A DNA stretch of 64,000 nucleotides from Rhodocyclaceae bacterium (GCA_016718525.1 JADKDD010000001.1:558001-622000), one strand, 5' to 3'; shown: positions 53,789-63,281, counted from the stretch's first letter. Translations and numbers: made by a program. The notes: generated by a model from the letters alone, not told the origin.

Positions 53789-54505
53789 ATGGCGAAGGGG
53801 CGTATTGACGGTCAGAAAGCATTTGTGTTGCACGCACACCCATATAGCGAAACAAGCCTGATTGTCGATGTTTTTTCGCGCGAGCAGGGCCGTTTGCCGC
53901 TTCTCGCGCGGGGCGCCAGACGACCTAGATCAGTTTTGCGCGGTAACTTGATGGCCTTTGCACCGCTCGAGCTCGGTTGGTTTGGTACCGGTGAGGTGAA
54001 AACCTTAGCCAAGGCTGAATGGCTGGGCGGTATTTCTTTGTTGACTGGACGCTGCCTGCTGTTGGGGTATTACTTGAATGAACTTTTGGTCAAACTATTA
54101 CCCCGCGACGATGCTCACCCACAGTTATTTGACGCATACGAAGACGCCTTGCGCGCACTTTCCAGCGGGGCAGAAGATGCACCGGAATTGCGGCGGTTTG
54201 AACAGACGCTGCTCAAAGAACTTGGCTACGGTTTGACCTTGGATGTCGATGCGCGGTCTGGCGCAAGGGTTGTTGATGACAGGGAGTACGTTTTCTGGAT
54301 CGAGCGCGGTCCTGTTGAGCGCGACGATGGCGACGATACTGCGTCGGTGAGTGGGAAGACCCTTTTGGACATGGTCGCGGATGATTACAGCGATGCGCGT
54401 ACAAGGTTTGAGAGCAAGGGACTAATGCGACAATTGATTGCGCACCACCTCAGCGGCAGGCCGCTTCATTCGAGGAGGGTCTTTGTGGAGCTTCAGGAAT
54501 TATGA
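53789..54505 (+). CDS. recO: DNA repair protein RecO
   Basis: A 238-residue protein. FVLHAHPYSETSLIVDVFSR in the N-terminal OB fold and LARGARRPRS are typical RecO; the rest is the helical C-terminal domain with RRFEQTLLKELGYG. It loads RecA onto SSB-coated DNA in the RecFOR pathway. The zinc-finger cysteines of some RecO proteins are absent. It overlaps pdxJ by four bases. Confidence 0.93.
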   Translation: MAKGRIDGQKAFVLHAHPYSETSLIVDVFSREQGRLPLLARGARRPRSVLRGNLMAFAPLELGWFGTGEVKTLAKAEWLGGISLLTGRCLLLGYYLNELLVKLLPRDDAHPQLFDAYEDALRALSSGAEDAPELRRFEQTLLKELGYGLTLDVDARSGARVVDDREYVFWIERGPVERDDGDDTASVSGKTLLDMVADDYSDARTRFESKGLMRQLIAHHLSGRPLHSRRVFVELQEL

Positions 54506-55230
54506 TTGAACTCGGTATCAACATTGATCACGTCGCGACGCTTCGACAAGTCCGAGGCACTATTTATCCAGACCTAATCAAAGCAGCGATGTTGGCAGAG
54601 GCTGCCGGCGCGAACCTTATTACCTTGCACCTGCGTGAAGATAGACGTCACATTCAAGATCGCGATGTTGAACTGTTGCGACCACAATTGAAGACGCGTA
54701 TGAATCTGGAAACGGCAGTGACGGAGGAAATGATTGCGATTGCGTTGCGCGTCCGTCCGAATGATGTTTGCCTGGTTCCTGAAAAACGTGAGGAGCTGAC
54801 TACCGAAGGAGGTCTGGATGTCGTTAAGGGTTTTGAGAAGATTGGCGATGCTGTTCGCCAGTTGAGTAACGCCGGAATCCGCCCATCTCTTTTCATTGAT
54901 CCTGACCATGAACAGTTGGATGCTGCGCGGGCCAGCGGTGCGCCGGTGGTTGAACTTCATACTGGCGCGTATGCTGACGCGCAGGACACCACGTCGATTG
55001 AATTTGAGTTTCAGCGAATCAAAACGGCGGTGCTTCATGGCAATCGCCTGGGCTTACGGGTCAATGCAGGTCATGGTCTCAATTTCGGCAATGTACAGAG
55101 AATTGCCAAGCTATCGGGAGTTGCCGAACTCAATATTGGTCATGCGATCGTCGCTGAAGCAATTTTCATGGGTTGGCAACCGGCCATCCGGGAAATGAAA
55201 CGATTGATGTCCGAGGCGCGCAGCAATTGA
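54502..55230 (+). CDS. pdxJ: Pyridoxine 5'-phosphate synthase
   Basis: A 242-residue TIM-barrel enzyme. LGINIDHVATLRQVRGT at the start, LHLREDRRHIQDRDV with catalytic residues, VCLVPEKREELTTEGGLDV, and NAGHGLNFGNV are all PdxJ blocks. It condenses 3-amino-2-oxopropyl phosphate with deoxyxylulose phosphate to form vitamin B6. Its stop overlaps the acpS start. Confidence 0.97.
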   Translation: MIELGINIDHVATLRQVRGTIYPDLIKAAMLAEAAGANLITLHLREDRRHIQDRDVELLRPQLKTRMNLETAVTEEMIAIALRVRPNDVCLVPEKREELTTEGGLDVVKGFEKIGDAVRQLSNAGIRPSLFIDPDHEQLDAARASGAPVVELHTGAYADAQDTTSIEFEFQRIKTAVLHGNRLGLRVNAGHGLNFGNVQRIAKLSGVAELNIGHAIVAEAIFMGWQPAIREMKRLMSEARSN

Positions 55231-55604
55231 TCTTCGGGGTTGGAACTGACATCGTCGAAGTGGCACGAATGGAAAAAATATTCCGGCGGCACGGCACTCG
55301 TGCGTTGGAAAAATTTCTTGCTGTGGCGGAACGTGCAGATTGTCAGAAAAACCCAGATCCTGCACGTTTTCTCGCGAAGCGATTTGCAGCCAAGGAGGCG
55401 TTTGGCAAAGCACTCGGGACTGGAATTCGTGGGCATTTGACGCTTCCGTCGATTTCAGTCCGCCACGATCCTCTCGGCAAACCCTACCTTCAACTAAGCC
55501 CTGTGGTTCAGCACCAACTGGATAGCAGAAATCTGGTCGCACATCTGTCGATTAGTGATGAGCGAGACTTCGCGCTGGCGTTTGTCGTTTTGGAGACTAA
55601 ATGA
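55227..55604 (+). CDS. acpS: Holo-[acyl-carrier-protein] synthase
   Basis: A 125-residue 4'-phosphopantetheinyl transferase. GVGTDIVEVARM holds Mg-binding Asp8, and FLAKRFAAKEAFGKALG the second metal site and Lys. A TTG start overlapping the pdxJ TGA by four bases is chosen because it gives the usual MIxGxGTDI start and has GAGGCG eight bases upstream. It activates the AcpP encoded at 40.8 kb. Confidence 0.94.
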   Translation: MIFGVGTDIVEVARMEKIFRRHGTRALEKFLAVAERADCQKNPDPARFLAKRFAAKEAFGKALGTGIRGHLTLPSISVRHDPLGKPYLQLSPVVQHQLDSRNLVAHLSISDERDFALAFVVLETK

Positions 55605-56614
55605 AACCGACAGAATTGCCACTGGGGCCATTGATGATAGACATTGCTGGTCTAAGTCTTCAAGAAATAGACATTGAGCGGCTTAGTCACCCCTTGGTTG
55701 GTGGAGTTATCCTGTTTTCCCGCAACTACAGAGATCCACAGCAATTACGTTTACTGTGTGATGCAATTCACGCTTTGCGACATCCCAGCCTGCCTATTAC
55801 GATAGACCACGAAGGTGGTCGCGTACAGCGCTGCCGCGAAGGATTCACCCGACTACCGGCAATGAGCGAGTTTGGTCGGTGGTGGCATAAGGATCCTGAC
55901 GCGGCTATCAACGCGGCTAAGGCAATTGGCTATTTGTTGGCAGCCGAACTGCGGAACTGTGGCGTTGACTTTTCATTCACTCCCGTATTGGATTTGGACT
56001 GGGGTCGCAGCAGCGTTATCGGCGACCGTGCGTTCGATTCAGACCCCCGCATTGTCACCAAACTGGCTGGTAGCCTTATTACTGGTTTGATGATGGCCGG
56101 AATGCGTTGCTGCGGTAAACATTTTCCGGGTCACGGTTGGGTTGAAGCGGACTCTCATGTTGCATTGCCTGTCGACGAACGAAGATTTGCTGAACTTGCT
56201 AATGACATGTTGCCGTATCGCCATTTGCGCTTGGACGCGGTAATGCCTGCACATGTAATCTACCGGGAAGTGGATTCGCGTCCGGCAGGTTTTTCTCCCG
56301 TATGGTTGGGGATTCTGCGGAAGGAATTAGGTTTTGACGGGGTAATCTTTAGCGACGACCTATCTATGGAAGGTGCCAGTGTCGCCGGCGGGATACTCAA
56401 CAGAGTCGAAACTGCTTGGAACGCAGGTTGTGATGTATTGTTGGTGTGTAATTCACCTGATGACGTGGCGAAATTATTAGCAGATTGGCAACCCACGTTT
56501 GACCCGACAAAGTCTGCGCGCGTGGAGCGTCTTAGACCAGATGCGCCTTGGATAATGAATGAGGCCCTCTATGCACAAGGTAGGGCGGCCATTGCATCAA
56601 TGGCCAGTCACTGA
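55601..56614 (+). CDS. nagZ: Beta-N-acetylhexosaminidase
   Basis: A 337-residue glycoside hydrolase family 3 enzyme. KHFPGHGWVEADSHVALP holds the catalytic His-Asp dyad, and FSDDLSMEGASVAGG holds the nucleophile Asp. It releases GlcNAc from muropeptides in cell-wall recycling. It overlaps acpS by four bases and ends the long rpoE-to-nagZ series. Confidence 0.95.
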   Translation: MKPTELPLGPLMIDIAGLSLQEIDIERLSHPLVGGVILFSRNYRDPQQLRLLCDAIHALRHPSLPITIDHEGGRVQRCREGFTRLPAMSEFGRWWHKDPDAAINAAKAIGYLLAAELRNCGVDFSFTPVLDLDWGRSSVIGDRAFDSDPRIVTKLAGSLITGLMMAGMRCCGKHFPGHGWVEADSHVALPVDERRFAELANDMLPYRHLRLDAVMPAHVIYREVDSRPAGFSPVWLGILRKELGFDGVIFSDDLSMEGASVAGGILNRVETAWNAGCDVLLVCNSPDDVAKLLADWQPTFDPTKSARVERLRPDAPWIMNEALYAQGRAAIASMASH

Positions 56615-56694
56615 TTTTCACCCACCGTTCACGATGTCCAGTCTGTCATTGGACAAACTTATCGCTAGTGCCAATCGGTCAAGCGCTCTAAAAC

Positions 56695-57564
56695 TTAATG
56701 CGACCGATTCCTCAGTGACGCAGAAAATGCGGCCCCGACTTCGGGATGCCGCACGCCAAACGCAACTGTGGCTTCAAGGTAACCTAACTTAGATCCGCAG
56801 TCGTAGCGAATACCTTGGTACCGGTAAGCCAAGACCTTTTCCTCTGCAAGCATTGCCTGAATACCGTCGGTAAGCTGAATTTCGCCACCCAAACCGCGAC
56901 CAATTTGTGCCAGATGATGAAATATTCGCGGTGTCAGCACGTAACGGCCAACGACGGCCAGAGTCGAAGGCGCAACCGTTGGGTCCGGCTTTTCAACGAT
57001 CCCGGAAATGCGTTCAAGATTTGAAGAGTACGAGGTAGTCGCGACGATACCGTAACTGGATGTATCTGTTCGCGGGACGTTTTGCACACCGAGTAAGGAG
57101 CACTGCTCCATGGCAAATAAGTCCACCATTTGTTTCATTACCGGAGGGTTGCCATCAATCAAGTCGTCGGCCAAAAGCACGGCAAAGGGTTCATTTCCAA
57201 TGACTGATTCGGCGCAGAGCACTGCATGGCCTAGTCCCAATGGTTCGGATTGGCGGATATAGATACAGTTGATGTTTTTGGGCAGCAAATTCTGAACCAA
57301 GTGCAATAGTTCCGCTTTACCTTTACGCTCGAGCTCACTTTCCAGTTCGAACGCTTTATCGAAATGATCTTCTATCGCCCGTTTAGAGCGACCGGTGACG
57401 AAAATCATATCGCGGATTCCTGCCGCAACCGCCTCTTCGACCGCGTATTGGATCAAAGGTTTGTCAACGATCGGCATCATTTCTTTGGGACTGGCTTTAG
57501 TCGCGGGAAGGAACCTCGTCCCGAGTCCAGCTACCGGAAATACGGCCTTGGTAATGCGTTTCAT
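56695..57564 (-). CDS. galU: UTP-glucose-1-phosphate uridylyltransferase
   Basis: A 289-residue nucleotidyltransferase. FPVAGLGTRFLPATKASPKE is the nucleotide-binding loop with PKEM; PIVDKPLIQYAVEEA follows, and VLLADDLID and GEIQLTDGI are further GalU blocks. It makes UDP-glucose for glycan and polysaccharide synthesis. It is convergent with nagZ; no other sugar-nucleotide gene is adjacent. Confidence 0.96.
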   Translation of the reverse strand: MKRITKAVFPVAGLGTRFLPATKASPKEMMPIVDKPLIQYAVEEAVAAGIRDMIFVTGRSKRAIEDHFDKAFELESELERKGKAELLHLVQNLLPKNINCIYIRQSEPLGLGHAVLCAESVIGNEPFAVLLADDLIDGNPPVMKQMVDLFAMEQCSLLGVQNVPRTDTSSYGIVATTSYSSNLERISGIVEKPDPTVAPSTLAVVGRYVLTPRIFHHLAQIGRGLGGEIQLTDGIQAMLAEEKVLAYRYQGIRYDCGSKLGYLEATVAFGVRHPEVGAAFSASLRNRSH

Positions 57565-57597
57565 GATGATTAAGGTTACCGCAGTTGCGGAATTTGC

Positions 57598-58872
57598 TTA
57601 GCTGTTACGTTGTGCAATAAGTATCCACAAACGCGCAAGTTCAGCCGATCCATCAGTTCCTCGAACCCCTCGTAGAGCCTCTACTGCTTTTGATTTGCGT
57701 CCTGCAAGTTGTAAGGCCAAACCATAATGGAGTTTGGCATCATCCGGGCGCTTAAAGCCGCCGATCTTGATCGCCTGTTCCATCATTGGAAGCCCCTTGT
57801 CTGCTTGACCTCGGAAAACATAGTTAAGGCCCATGTTAATCAATGATTCACCCGTCGCGGCTGTTGCAGCCTTGGCATCGTCTTGCCCTAAAGACTTTGT
57901 GTCTTCTGCAATCGCCTTTGCAGTGGTGTCTTGCAGACGCTTGTGTCGTGCTGCTTCACTGCCCGTTCCAAGCATGCCAGACGCATATCCGGCATCAAGG
58001 AATTTTTTTGCCTCGGTCGGGAATCCGGCTTGAATTGCCAGTTGAGCGGCTTCGATGTATTCATCCGCCGCGCGCATCGTGTCGGTAGCGAGCTTTACCC
58101 GCAACACATCCAGTTGGAGGCGCGGAGATAATCCTGGCTTACTCGAAACCGAGTAGACGAGGGACAACCAGTAATCCTTTTTGGGGTAGTAAGCAACCAG
58201 TTTCTCGAGAGTTGCGATAAACAAATTGCTGTCCTTGGTTCGGTTGGCAATATCTGAAAGCATCTGCAGGTAAATTTCAGCTGGTGGTTTTCCGGCTTGT
58301 TCGTTTGCGGCAATTTCAGTTTGCAATTCTCTGCTGGCCTGCGCAAGATCGCCGCCAAGGTACAGTGCTTGAATCTGGATACCACGCACCGACGGGTCAG
58401 TACCACCTTCCTTGAAATACCGGTTGGCGGCATCTCCACACTTGGCGTACTGTTTGGCGGCGTAATACTGTCCGCTTAAAACGCCTAAGAGGGGAACTTT
58501 GTCCGCGCCGGGGATTGCTCCCGACGCAATCGCCGCCTCAAAGGCCTCTGCAGCAACCATCGGATCTCCTGCCCCAGCCGCAATCTGACCCTTCACGCGC
58601 TGCACCATATAGACCTCGTGCGGCGTTTTTCCGGGAAGCATTAACGCCGCCTCCGCCTCGTGAATTTTGGTCATTGCTTCTTTGTATTTTTTTGCCTTTA
58701 GCAATTCGACTGCAACCTGCAATGACTTGCCGACTTCGGGTCTGACCGTTCCCGCAGCCGGTTTCGCTTCATCGGCGTGTGCCGGCGACGGAAAGAACGA
58801 TGGCACTCCAAACGCGACAAAGGTCGCAAGTAGAAAACTGGAAATTGCGGATCTGTAAATTGTTTGACTCAT
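57598..58872 (-). CDS. Exported tetratricopeptide-like repeat protein
   Basis: A 424-residue protein with a signal peptide (cut after SPAHA near residue 33) and repeated helical hairpins resembling TPR units: AVELLKAKKYKEAMTKIHEAE, DPMVAAEAFEAAI, GGDLAQASRELQTEI and NYVFRGQADKGLPMMEQAIK. It probably forms a periplasmic scaffold. It lies 27 bases after exbD, so it belongs to the TonB-ExbB-ExbD cluster. A TTG 27 bases upstream is a less likely start. Confidence 0.78.
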   Translation of the reverse strand: MSQTIYRSAISSFLLATFVAFGVPSFFPSPAHADEAKPAAGTVRPEVGKSLQVAVELLKAKKYKEAMTKIHEAEAALMLPGKTPHEVYMVQRVKGQIAAGAGDPMVAAEAFEAAIASGAIPGADKVPLLGVLSGQYYAAKQYAKCGDAANRYFKEGGTDPSVRGIQIQALYLGGDLAQASRELQTEIAANEQAGKPPAEIYLQMLSDIANRTKDSNLFIATLEKLVAYYPKKDYWLSLVYSVSSKPGLSPRLQLDVLRVKLATDTMRAADEYIEAAQLAIQAGFPTEAKKFLDAGYASGMLGTGSEAARHKRLQDTTAKAIAEDTKSLGQDDAKAATAATGESLINMGLNYVFRGQADKGLPMMEQAIKIGGFKRPDDAKLHYGLALQLAGRKSKAVEALRGVRGTDGSAELARLWILIAQRNS

Positions 58873-58899
58873 GAATTGTCGCAGTAGTGAGGGTAACAA

Positions 58900-59379
58900 T
58901 TAGTCAACAAATTGTTCGTTGCCAATGACTCCGAGTTTCTTGACGCCAAATCGCTGCGCAGTTGCCATAACGTAGGCGACGTGTTCATATTTCACCAATT
59001 TGTTGGGGCGCAGGTGAACCTCTGGTTGGTCTACCTGATTTGCAACCTCCAGCAAGCGAGACTCCAAAGTACCCAAACCCGGTTGCACAGCTTCAGGGTT
59101 CAATATTCCGCGACTCTGAACGTCGACTCGCCGAGCCAAAACTTCTCCGTTCCACAGGATCGTGCCGTCGAAGTCTACGTCGATACGAATAACGATTGGT
59201 GGCGTTGGAGGCGGAGTGGATGCCCCTGCTGGCATATTCAACTTTACGGCATGCGTTTGCACCGGGATAGTAATGATCAGCATGATCAACAACACCAGCA
59301 TCACGTCAATCAATGGTGTCGTGTTCATTTCCACCATAACGTCCTGATCACCCGATCCGCTTCCGACATTCATACTCAT
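58900..59379 (-). CDS. exbD: ExbD/TolR family protein, copy 1
   Basis: A 159-residue single-pass inner-membrane protein. MNTTPLIDVMLVLLIMLIIT is the membrane helix with the conserved Asp of ExbD (PLIDVMLVLL). The periplasmic part has PDNKLVKYEHV-type sequence (RPNKLVKYEHVAYVMATAQR). It uses the proton motive force with ExbB to energise TonB. A second copy is encoded just upstream, 37 bases away. Confidence 0.92.
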   Translation of the reverse strand: MSMNVGSGSGDQDVMVEMNTTPLIDVMLVLLIMLIITIPVQTHAVKLNMPAGASTPPPTPPIVIRIDVDFDGTILWNGEVLARRVDVQSRGILNPEAVQPGLGTLESRLLEVANQVDQPEVHLRPNKLVKYEHVAYVMATAQRFGVKKLGVIGNEQFVD

Positions 59380-59416
59380 GATATTTTGTCTTTCTTATCG
59401 CTGTGCAAATCCGGGA

Positions 59417-59845
59417 TCAACTGCCACGTGCTGGTGGTTCGGTGATGAAGCCCACTTTGACTATTCCGGCTCTTTGGCACCCAAACACGACTCGCCCGAC
59501 AGCCTCGTATCGTGTATCCCTGTCACCGCGAATGTGAACTTCGGGCTGTGGTTTGATCACTGCCACTTCTTTCAGGCGTTCGACGAGCTCTTTATTGGTT
59601 GGAACCAACTGCTGATTCCAGAAAATTTGCCCTTCCTTGTCGACAGAAATCACGACATTCTCAGGCTTCGTTTGAGTAGGAACATTGGTTTCAAGGGGCA
59701 ATGCCACTTTAACGGTCTGTATTGCAACGGGTACTGTTATAAGAAAGATAATCAGCAGTACCAACATCACATCAACCAGAGGTGTGGTGTTAATTGCCGA
59801 AACCACATCATCTTCGGCATCGGCAGAACCTACGTTCATACTCAT
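59417..59845 (-). CDS. exbD: ExbD/TolR family protein, copy 2
   Basis: A 142-residue ExbD with the same start (MSMNVGS) and helix NTTPLVDVMLVLLIIFLIT, keeping the essential Asp. The periplasmic half (EVHIRGDRDTRYEAVGRVV) is closer to classical ExbD than copy 1 is. Two ExbD paralogues together suggest mixed complexes or two substrates. It follows exbB by about 54 bases. Confidence 0.93.
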   Translation of the reverse strand: MSMNVGSADAEDDVVSAINTTPLVDVMLVLLIIFLITVPVAIQTVKVALPLETNVPTQTKPENVVISVDKEGQIFWNQQLVPTNKELVERLKEVAVIKPQPEVHIRGDRDTRYEAVGRVVFGCQRAGIVKVGFITEPPARGS

Positions 59846-59899
59846 TGAGTCTTGCTCCGTGCAGGCAAATTATCGGTTGCTAGTGTTTCGCGGGAAGTC

Positions 59900-60700
59900 C
59901 TACTTTCGAGCGCCGGTCTTTCCGCCTGCAAGCAACACCATATGCAGTTCGCTACTAAAATGACGGACTGCGGCCATTGCGGTTTTGTTCCGGCGAACCA
60001 TCCAGTTGTAACCAAGCACGGCGGGAACCGCGACGGCGAGACCAATAGCCGTCATGATCAGTGACTCACCGACAGGACCGGCCACCTTGTCAATTGATGC
60101 CTGACCTGAAATTCCAATCGCGGTCAAGGCATGGTAGATACCCCACACGGTACCGAACAAACCTACAAATGGGGCGGTCGAACCAACAGTACCCAGAAAC
60201 GCCAAGCCGCCCTGCAGACGATCAGAAATCTCATCAAACGCCCGCTGCAAGGACATCCCAATCCATGTTGACAGGTCAATTGATTGAGTCAATGTTCCTT
60301 CATGGTGCGTTGCCGCCTTGATGCCTTCGTCCGCGAGATATCGGAATGCACTGTCTTCTTCAAGCTTTAGCGCTCCAGCCTCAACCGTTGGTGCGGCCCA
60401 GAACTCTTTGCGAGCGGCTTTGGCCTCGCGTAACAGACGGGACTGTTCGATCAGCTTAATAATGCCGATATACCAAGACCCAAGCGACATAATGAAAAGT
60501 ATGCCGAGCGTACCGCGCGACACAAAGTCGCCTGCTGCCCAAAGTGCTTCAAGTCCATAGGGGTTATCAACAGTCGTTGTCGCTGGGGCGCCAGCTGATT
60601 GTTCTGCACTCCACGCGTCGATCGGTGCTACGGCAACTGCCAGAGCTACTACTGCCAGCGCGATGACCAATGTATTACGGACATTAAGGGTAATTCGCAT
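59900..60700 (-). CDS. exbB: MotA/TolQ/ExbB proton channel family protein
   Basis: A 266-residue inner-membrane protein. An N-terminal signal-like segment (about 5-30) precedes the ExbB core: LEALWAAGDFVSRGTLGILFI, STWIGMSLQRAFDEI, and LAFLGTVGSTAPFVGLFGTVWGI (in pieces), ending in a third helix ALTAIGISGQ to VPAVLGYNWMVRR. It forms the proton-conducting stator with ExbD. The second of two adjacent ATG codons is used because it lies at best distance from GGAAGGA. Confidence 0.93.
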   Translation of the reverse strand: MRITLNVRNTLVIALAVVALAVAVAPIDAWSAEQSAGAPATTTVDNPYGLEALWAAGDFVSRGTLGILFIMSLGSWYIGIIKLIEQSRLLREAKAARKEFWAAPTVEAGALKLEEDSAFRYLADEGIKAATHHEGTLTQSIDLSTWIGMSLQRAFDEISDRLQGGLAFLGTVGSTAPFVGLFGTVWGIYHALTAIGISGQASIDKVAGPVGESLIMTAIGLAVAVPAVLGYNWMVRRNKTAMAAVRHFSSELHMVLLAGGKTGARK

Positions 60701-60780
60701 CATAAATCCTTCCATTTGCAAAACGACAAAAGCGTTGGTAAAAATTAGGCCAAATTTAGCCAATCGGGCACATCAGTCAA

Positions 60781-61413
60781 TCAGTCATCCAACTTCCACA
60801 AGTATTCGATCCGCGCCCAGGATTGGACAGCTTTTCCTTCTTCTGTGCCTGCCTTGAACTTGCACAAACTCAAAGCCTGTCTGGCAGCCTCATCGAGACG
60901 GCGGAAGCCTGATGATCGTTCAATCTTGCTTTCAATGACCGAACTATCGGCGCCAATCAAGAATTGCAACACAACCAACCCTGTTTCTTGCGCGCGAACC
61001 GATGCCGGTGGGTAAGCGGGTTTGCTGCATTTGCTGGCGTCAACCACTGCAGGGGATCTGGATGGGCCGGTGACAACAGGGCGTGGAATAGGGGCCTCGT
61101 TGGCAGGTTTTACCGACGAGACAGCAGAAATACTTGATTGAACCGGCGGTGGCGTATCAATTCGAACTTCGACTGGTGGAATGAACGGTGGCGGTGGCGC
61201 AGCCATTCGCGGCGGCGGCGGCGGTGGTGGTTTGTCCGGCGGTGGCGGTTTTACCTCTTCGATGATTTTGGTTTCGAGCGGAGCTTGAACCACTTCAACA
61301 ATTTTCCGAGCAAGCCCGTTGACGAGCGCGTAAACCAACACAATGTGGAAAACGACTACGGCAGCGAAACTCGCACTGCGACGGCTAGTATCTTGCGGGT
61401 CGGCGTAACTCAT
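60781..61413 (-). CDS. tonB: TonB family protein
   Basis: A 210-residue protein with an N-terminal membrane helix (about 14-32), a periplasmic Pro-rich stretch (PPPPDKPPPPPPPRMAAPPP near 52-72), and a C-terminal TonB domain: AYPPASVRAQETGLVVLQF and SGFRRLDEAARQAL. It transmits energy from ExbBD to outer-membrane receptors. It is the first gene of the tonB-exbB-exbD-exbD-TPR series. Confidence 0.93.
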   Translation of the reverse strand: MSYADPQDTSRRSASFAAVVVFHIVLVYALVNGLARKIVEVVQAPLETKIIEEVKPPPPDKPPPPPPPRMAAPPPPFIPPVEVRIDTPPPVQSSISAVSSVKPANEAPIPRPVVTGPSRSPAVVDASKCSKPAYPPASVRAQETGLVVLQFLIGADSSVIESKIERSSGFRRLDEAARQALSLCKFKAGTEEGKAVQSWARIEYLWKLDD

Positions 61414-61904
61414 TTGCGCTATCTAGATTCCTTGATTTGAGATCCGGCACTCGAGGCCGACTTACGGGGCTAAATGCTTGGACTGCAAAATAAACGTGTC
61501 AGAAATTACCGGAAACATACTCCAACGATATGAAGGTCGATATTCAATTTCAAAATAAAATGACCTCAACGGTATGCAGTATCGGAACCGACTGAGCAAG
61601 GGGGGCACTTTAGCGGGGTCACTGCCAGTGCGCAACCCCTGAACCAAAGATTATTTGAATAAATCCGTTTCAAAAAAAGTGATATTTTGGTACCAAACCG
61701 CCCCCCGTCTGGGTAAAAGTTGAGTTTGGCACGATGCTGCGTGCTTCAAGTAATGTTGAGGTTGGCAATGAGGGTGGAGTCGGTTGTTCTTGGCGCGCCA
61801 ACTTTAAGGTGTTATGAAGTCCGTAAAGGCCACTACTTATTTCAGACCGGCGATTTATTCCATTTTCTTTTTTGGCAGGCTGTTAACTTTTGAATGGACA
61901 GACA
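61414..61904. other. Intergenic region between divergent tonB and serine hydrolase genes
   Basis: About 490 bases without a convincing gene. It has a nested inverted repeat at 61615-61639 (GGGGT, CACTGCCAGTG, CGCA, ACCCC) and a perfect 12-base palindrome TTTGGTACCAAA at 61686-61697. I found no clear Fur box by eye. Either element could be an operator for tonB or the hydrolase gene. Confidence 0.45.
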
Positions 61905-63281
61905 ATGCGCATGAAATCGGTCATTATTGCAGGTGTAGCACTTGTCTTCATTGCTGGAGGGTGGCTACATAAATTCCCGCCTGAATTGATTCGAGTGGGA
62001 GCGAGTTACACGGCGAAGATTGTTTGCTCGAATGTCTTTCTTGCCGGGCGTGATCCGCAAAACGTACTGGCGCTTGATGTGCAGTCACCCGGACATCCTT
62101 TGCTCAGCTTGATGCGCGTCGATGTGGACCGCGAACGCGGCTCAGTGCAGGCCGCTTTATTGGGTTTCATAGGCGACGGATTAGCGATCAATCGTCCAGG
62201 AACCGGTTGCGCAAGTGTGCCGGACGGCAATGTCGCAATGGCAGACAAATATCGATTTACACCGTTGGTCGTTAAATCGTCCGCCGAAAACGAAAAAAAA
62301 TGGCCGTCTGGCAACCGAGCGGACACGAACTTGCGGATCCAGAAGGTAATTGAGCAGGACGCTTTGGCGGGGTCGGGCGTGCGCGGGATTGTTGTAATCC
62401 ATGAAGGCAGGTTGGTCGCACAGCGATACGCTGATGGTTTTACTCAGGATACCCCCTTGCTGGGTTGGTCGATGACCAAATCGGTCACAGCGGCATTGGT
62501 GGGCATCCAAGTGGCGGATGAGAAGATAAGGCTTGATCAAGACGGCTGGTGGCATGTAACCAATGCGCGCGATGGACGTGCCGCGATCAAAATTTCCGAT
62601 TTGATGGCAATGAGTAGCGGCCTGCACTTCAACGAAGGATACGGCAATGTTTCCGACGTGACGCGCATGCTCTATCTTGAATCTGACATGGCCGCCTACG
62701 CGCGAGCGCAACCGTTGGAGCATCCGGTCGGAACTATCTGGAACTACTCCAGTGGCACCACTGTATTGCTGTCCGCGATCTGGCAAGCCGCGGCCGGCGC
62801 GGAGTCATTGCTTGTACCCCGACAGCGCCTGTTCGGCCCTCTAGGTATGAAAAGCGCGGTTCTTGAAGTTGATGCACGCGGCAATTTTGTCGGTTCCAGT
62901 TATATGTATGCAACCACTCAAGACTGGGCGCGGTTCGGGCAGTTCTTATTGCAGGACGGACAGTGGGACGGGAAACGAATTTTGCCGGAGGGATTTGTGA
63001 AATTGATGTCGACAGTTGCGCCGGCGTCCAAAGGTGCGTACGGGCAAGGACAAGTCTGGCGCTGGGGGCCCGGTGGAGAATCCCCTCAGGAAAAAAAAGG
63101 TGACGCGGATTTTGGCTTGCCAGCAGACACTTTCTGGATGTTAGGCCACGATGGCCAGTCGGTCGCCATCGTTCCTTCCAGGAAATTGGTCGTGGTACGG
63201 CTTGGCCTGACACCGTCACGACTGCACTACAAGCCGCAGGCGATGCTGGCCGAAGTCATCAAGGCACTTGGTCGGCCCTAG
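61905..63281 (+). CDS. Beta-lactamase-fold serine hydrolase (class C/DD-peptidase-like)
   Basis: A 458-residue protein of the serine beta-lactamase-like superfamily. Ser189-Met-Thr-Lys192 (GWSMTKS) is the SxxK site, IWNYSSGT carries the YxN-equivalent Tyr, and GHDGQS replaces the KTG motif as HxG. An N-terminal membrane segment (about 4-20) suggests export or anchoring. Such proteins are esterases, peptidases or 6-aminohexanoate-dimer-type hydrolases. ATG at 61905 or 61911 is likely; the ribosome site is weak. Confidence 0.82.
   Translation: MRMKSVIIAGVALVFIAGGWLHKFPPELIRVGASYTAKIVCSNVFLAGRDPQNVLALDVQSPGHPLLSLMRVDVDRERGSVQAALLGFIGDGLAINRPGTGCASVPDGNVAMADKYRFTPLVVKSSAENEKKWPSGNRADTNLRIQKVIEQDALAGSGVRGIVVIHEGRLVAQRYADGFTQDTPLLGWSMTKSVTAALVGIQVADEKIRLDQDGWWHVTNARDGRAAIKISDLMAMSSGLHFNEGYGNVSDVTRMLYLESDMAAYARAQPLEHPVGTIWNYSSGTTVLLSAIWQAAAGAESLLVPRQRLFGPLGMKSAVLEVDARGNFVGSSYMYATTQDWARFGQFLLQDGQWDGKRILPEGFVKLMSTVAPASKGAYGQGQVWRWGPGGESPQEKKGDADFGLPADTFWMLGHDGQSVAIVPSRKLVVVRLGLTPSRLHYKPQAMLAEVIKALGRP

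Noticed and set aside
55508..55520. CAGCACCAACTGG inside acpS
   Set aside because: The second arm of the repeat is absent, so a 13-base chance match is more likely.
56635..56655. Hairpin TGTCCA/TGGACA between nagZ and galU as a terminator
   Set aside because: Only six pairs with a nine-base loop and no T-run.
61731..61750. TTGGCACG followed by CTGC, resembling a sigma-54 promoter
   Set aside because: The GG and GC pairs are one base closer than the strict -24/-12 spacing requires.
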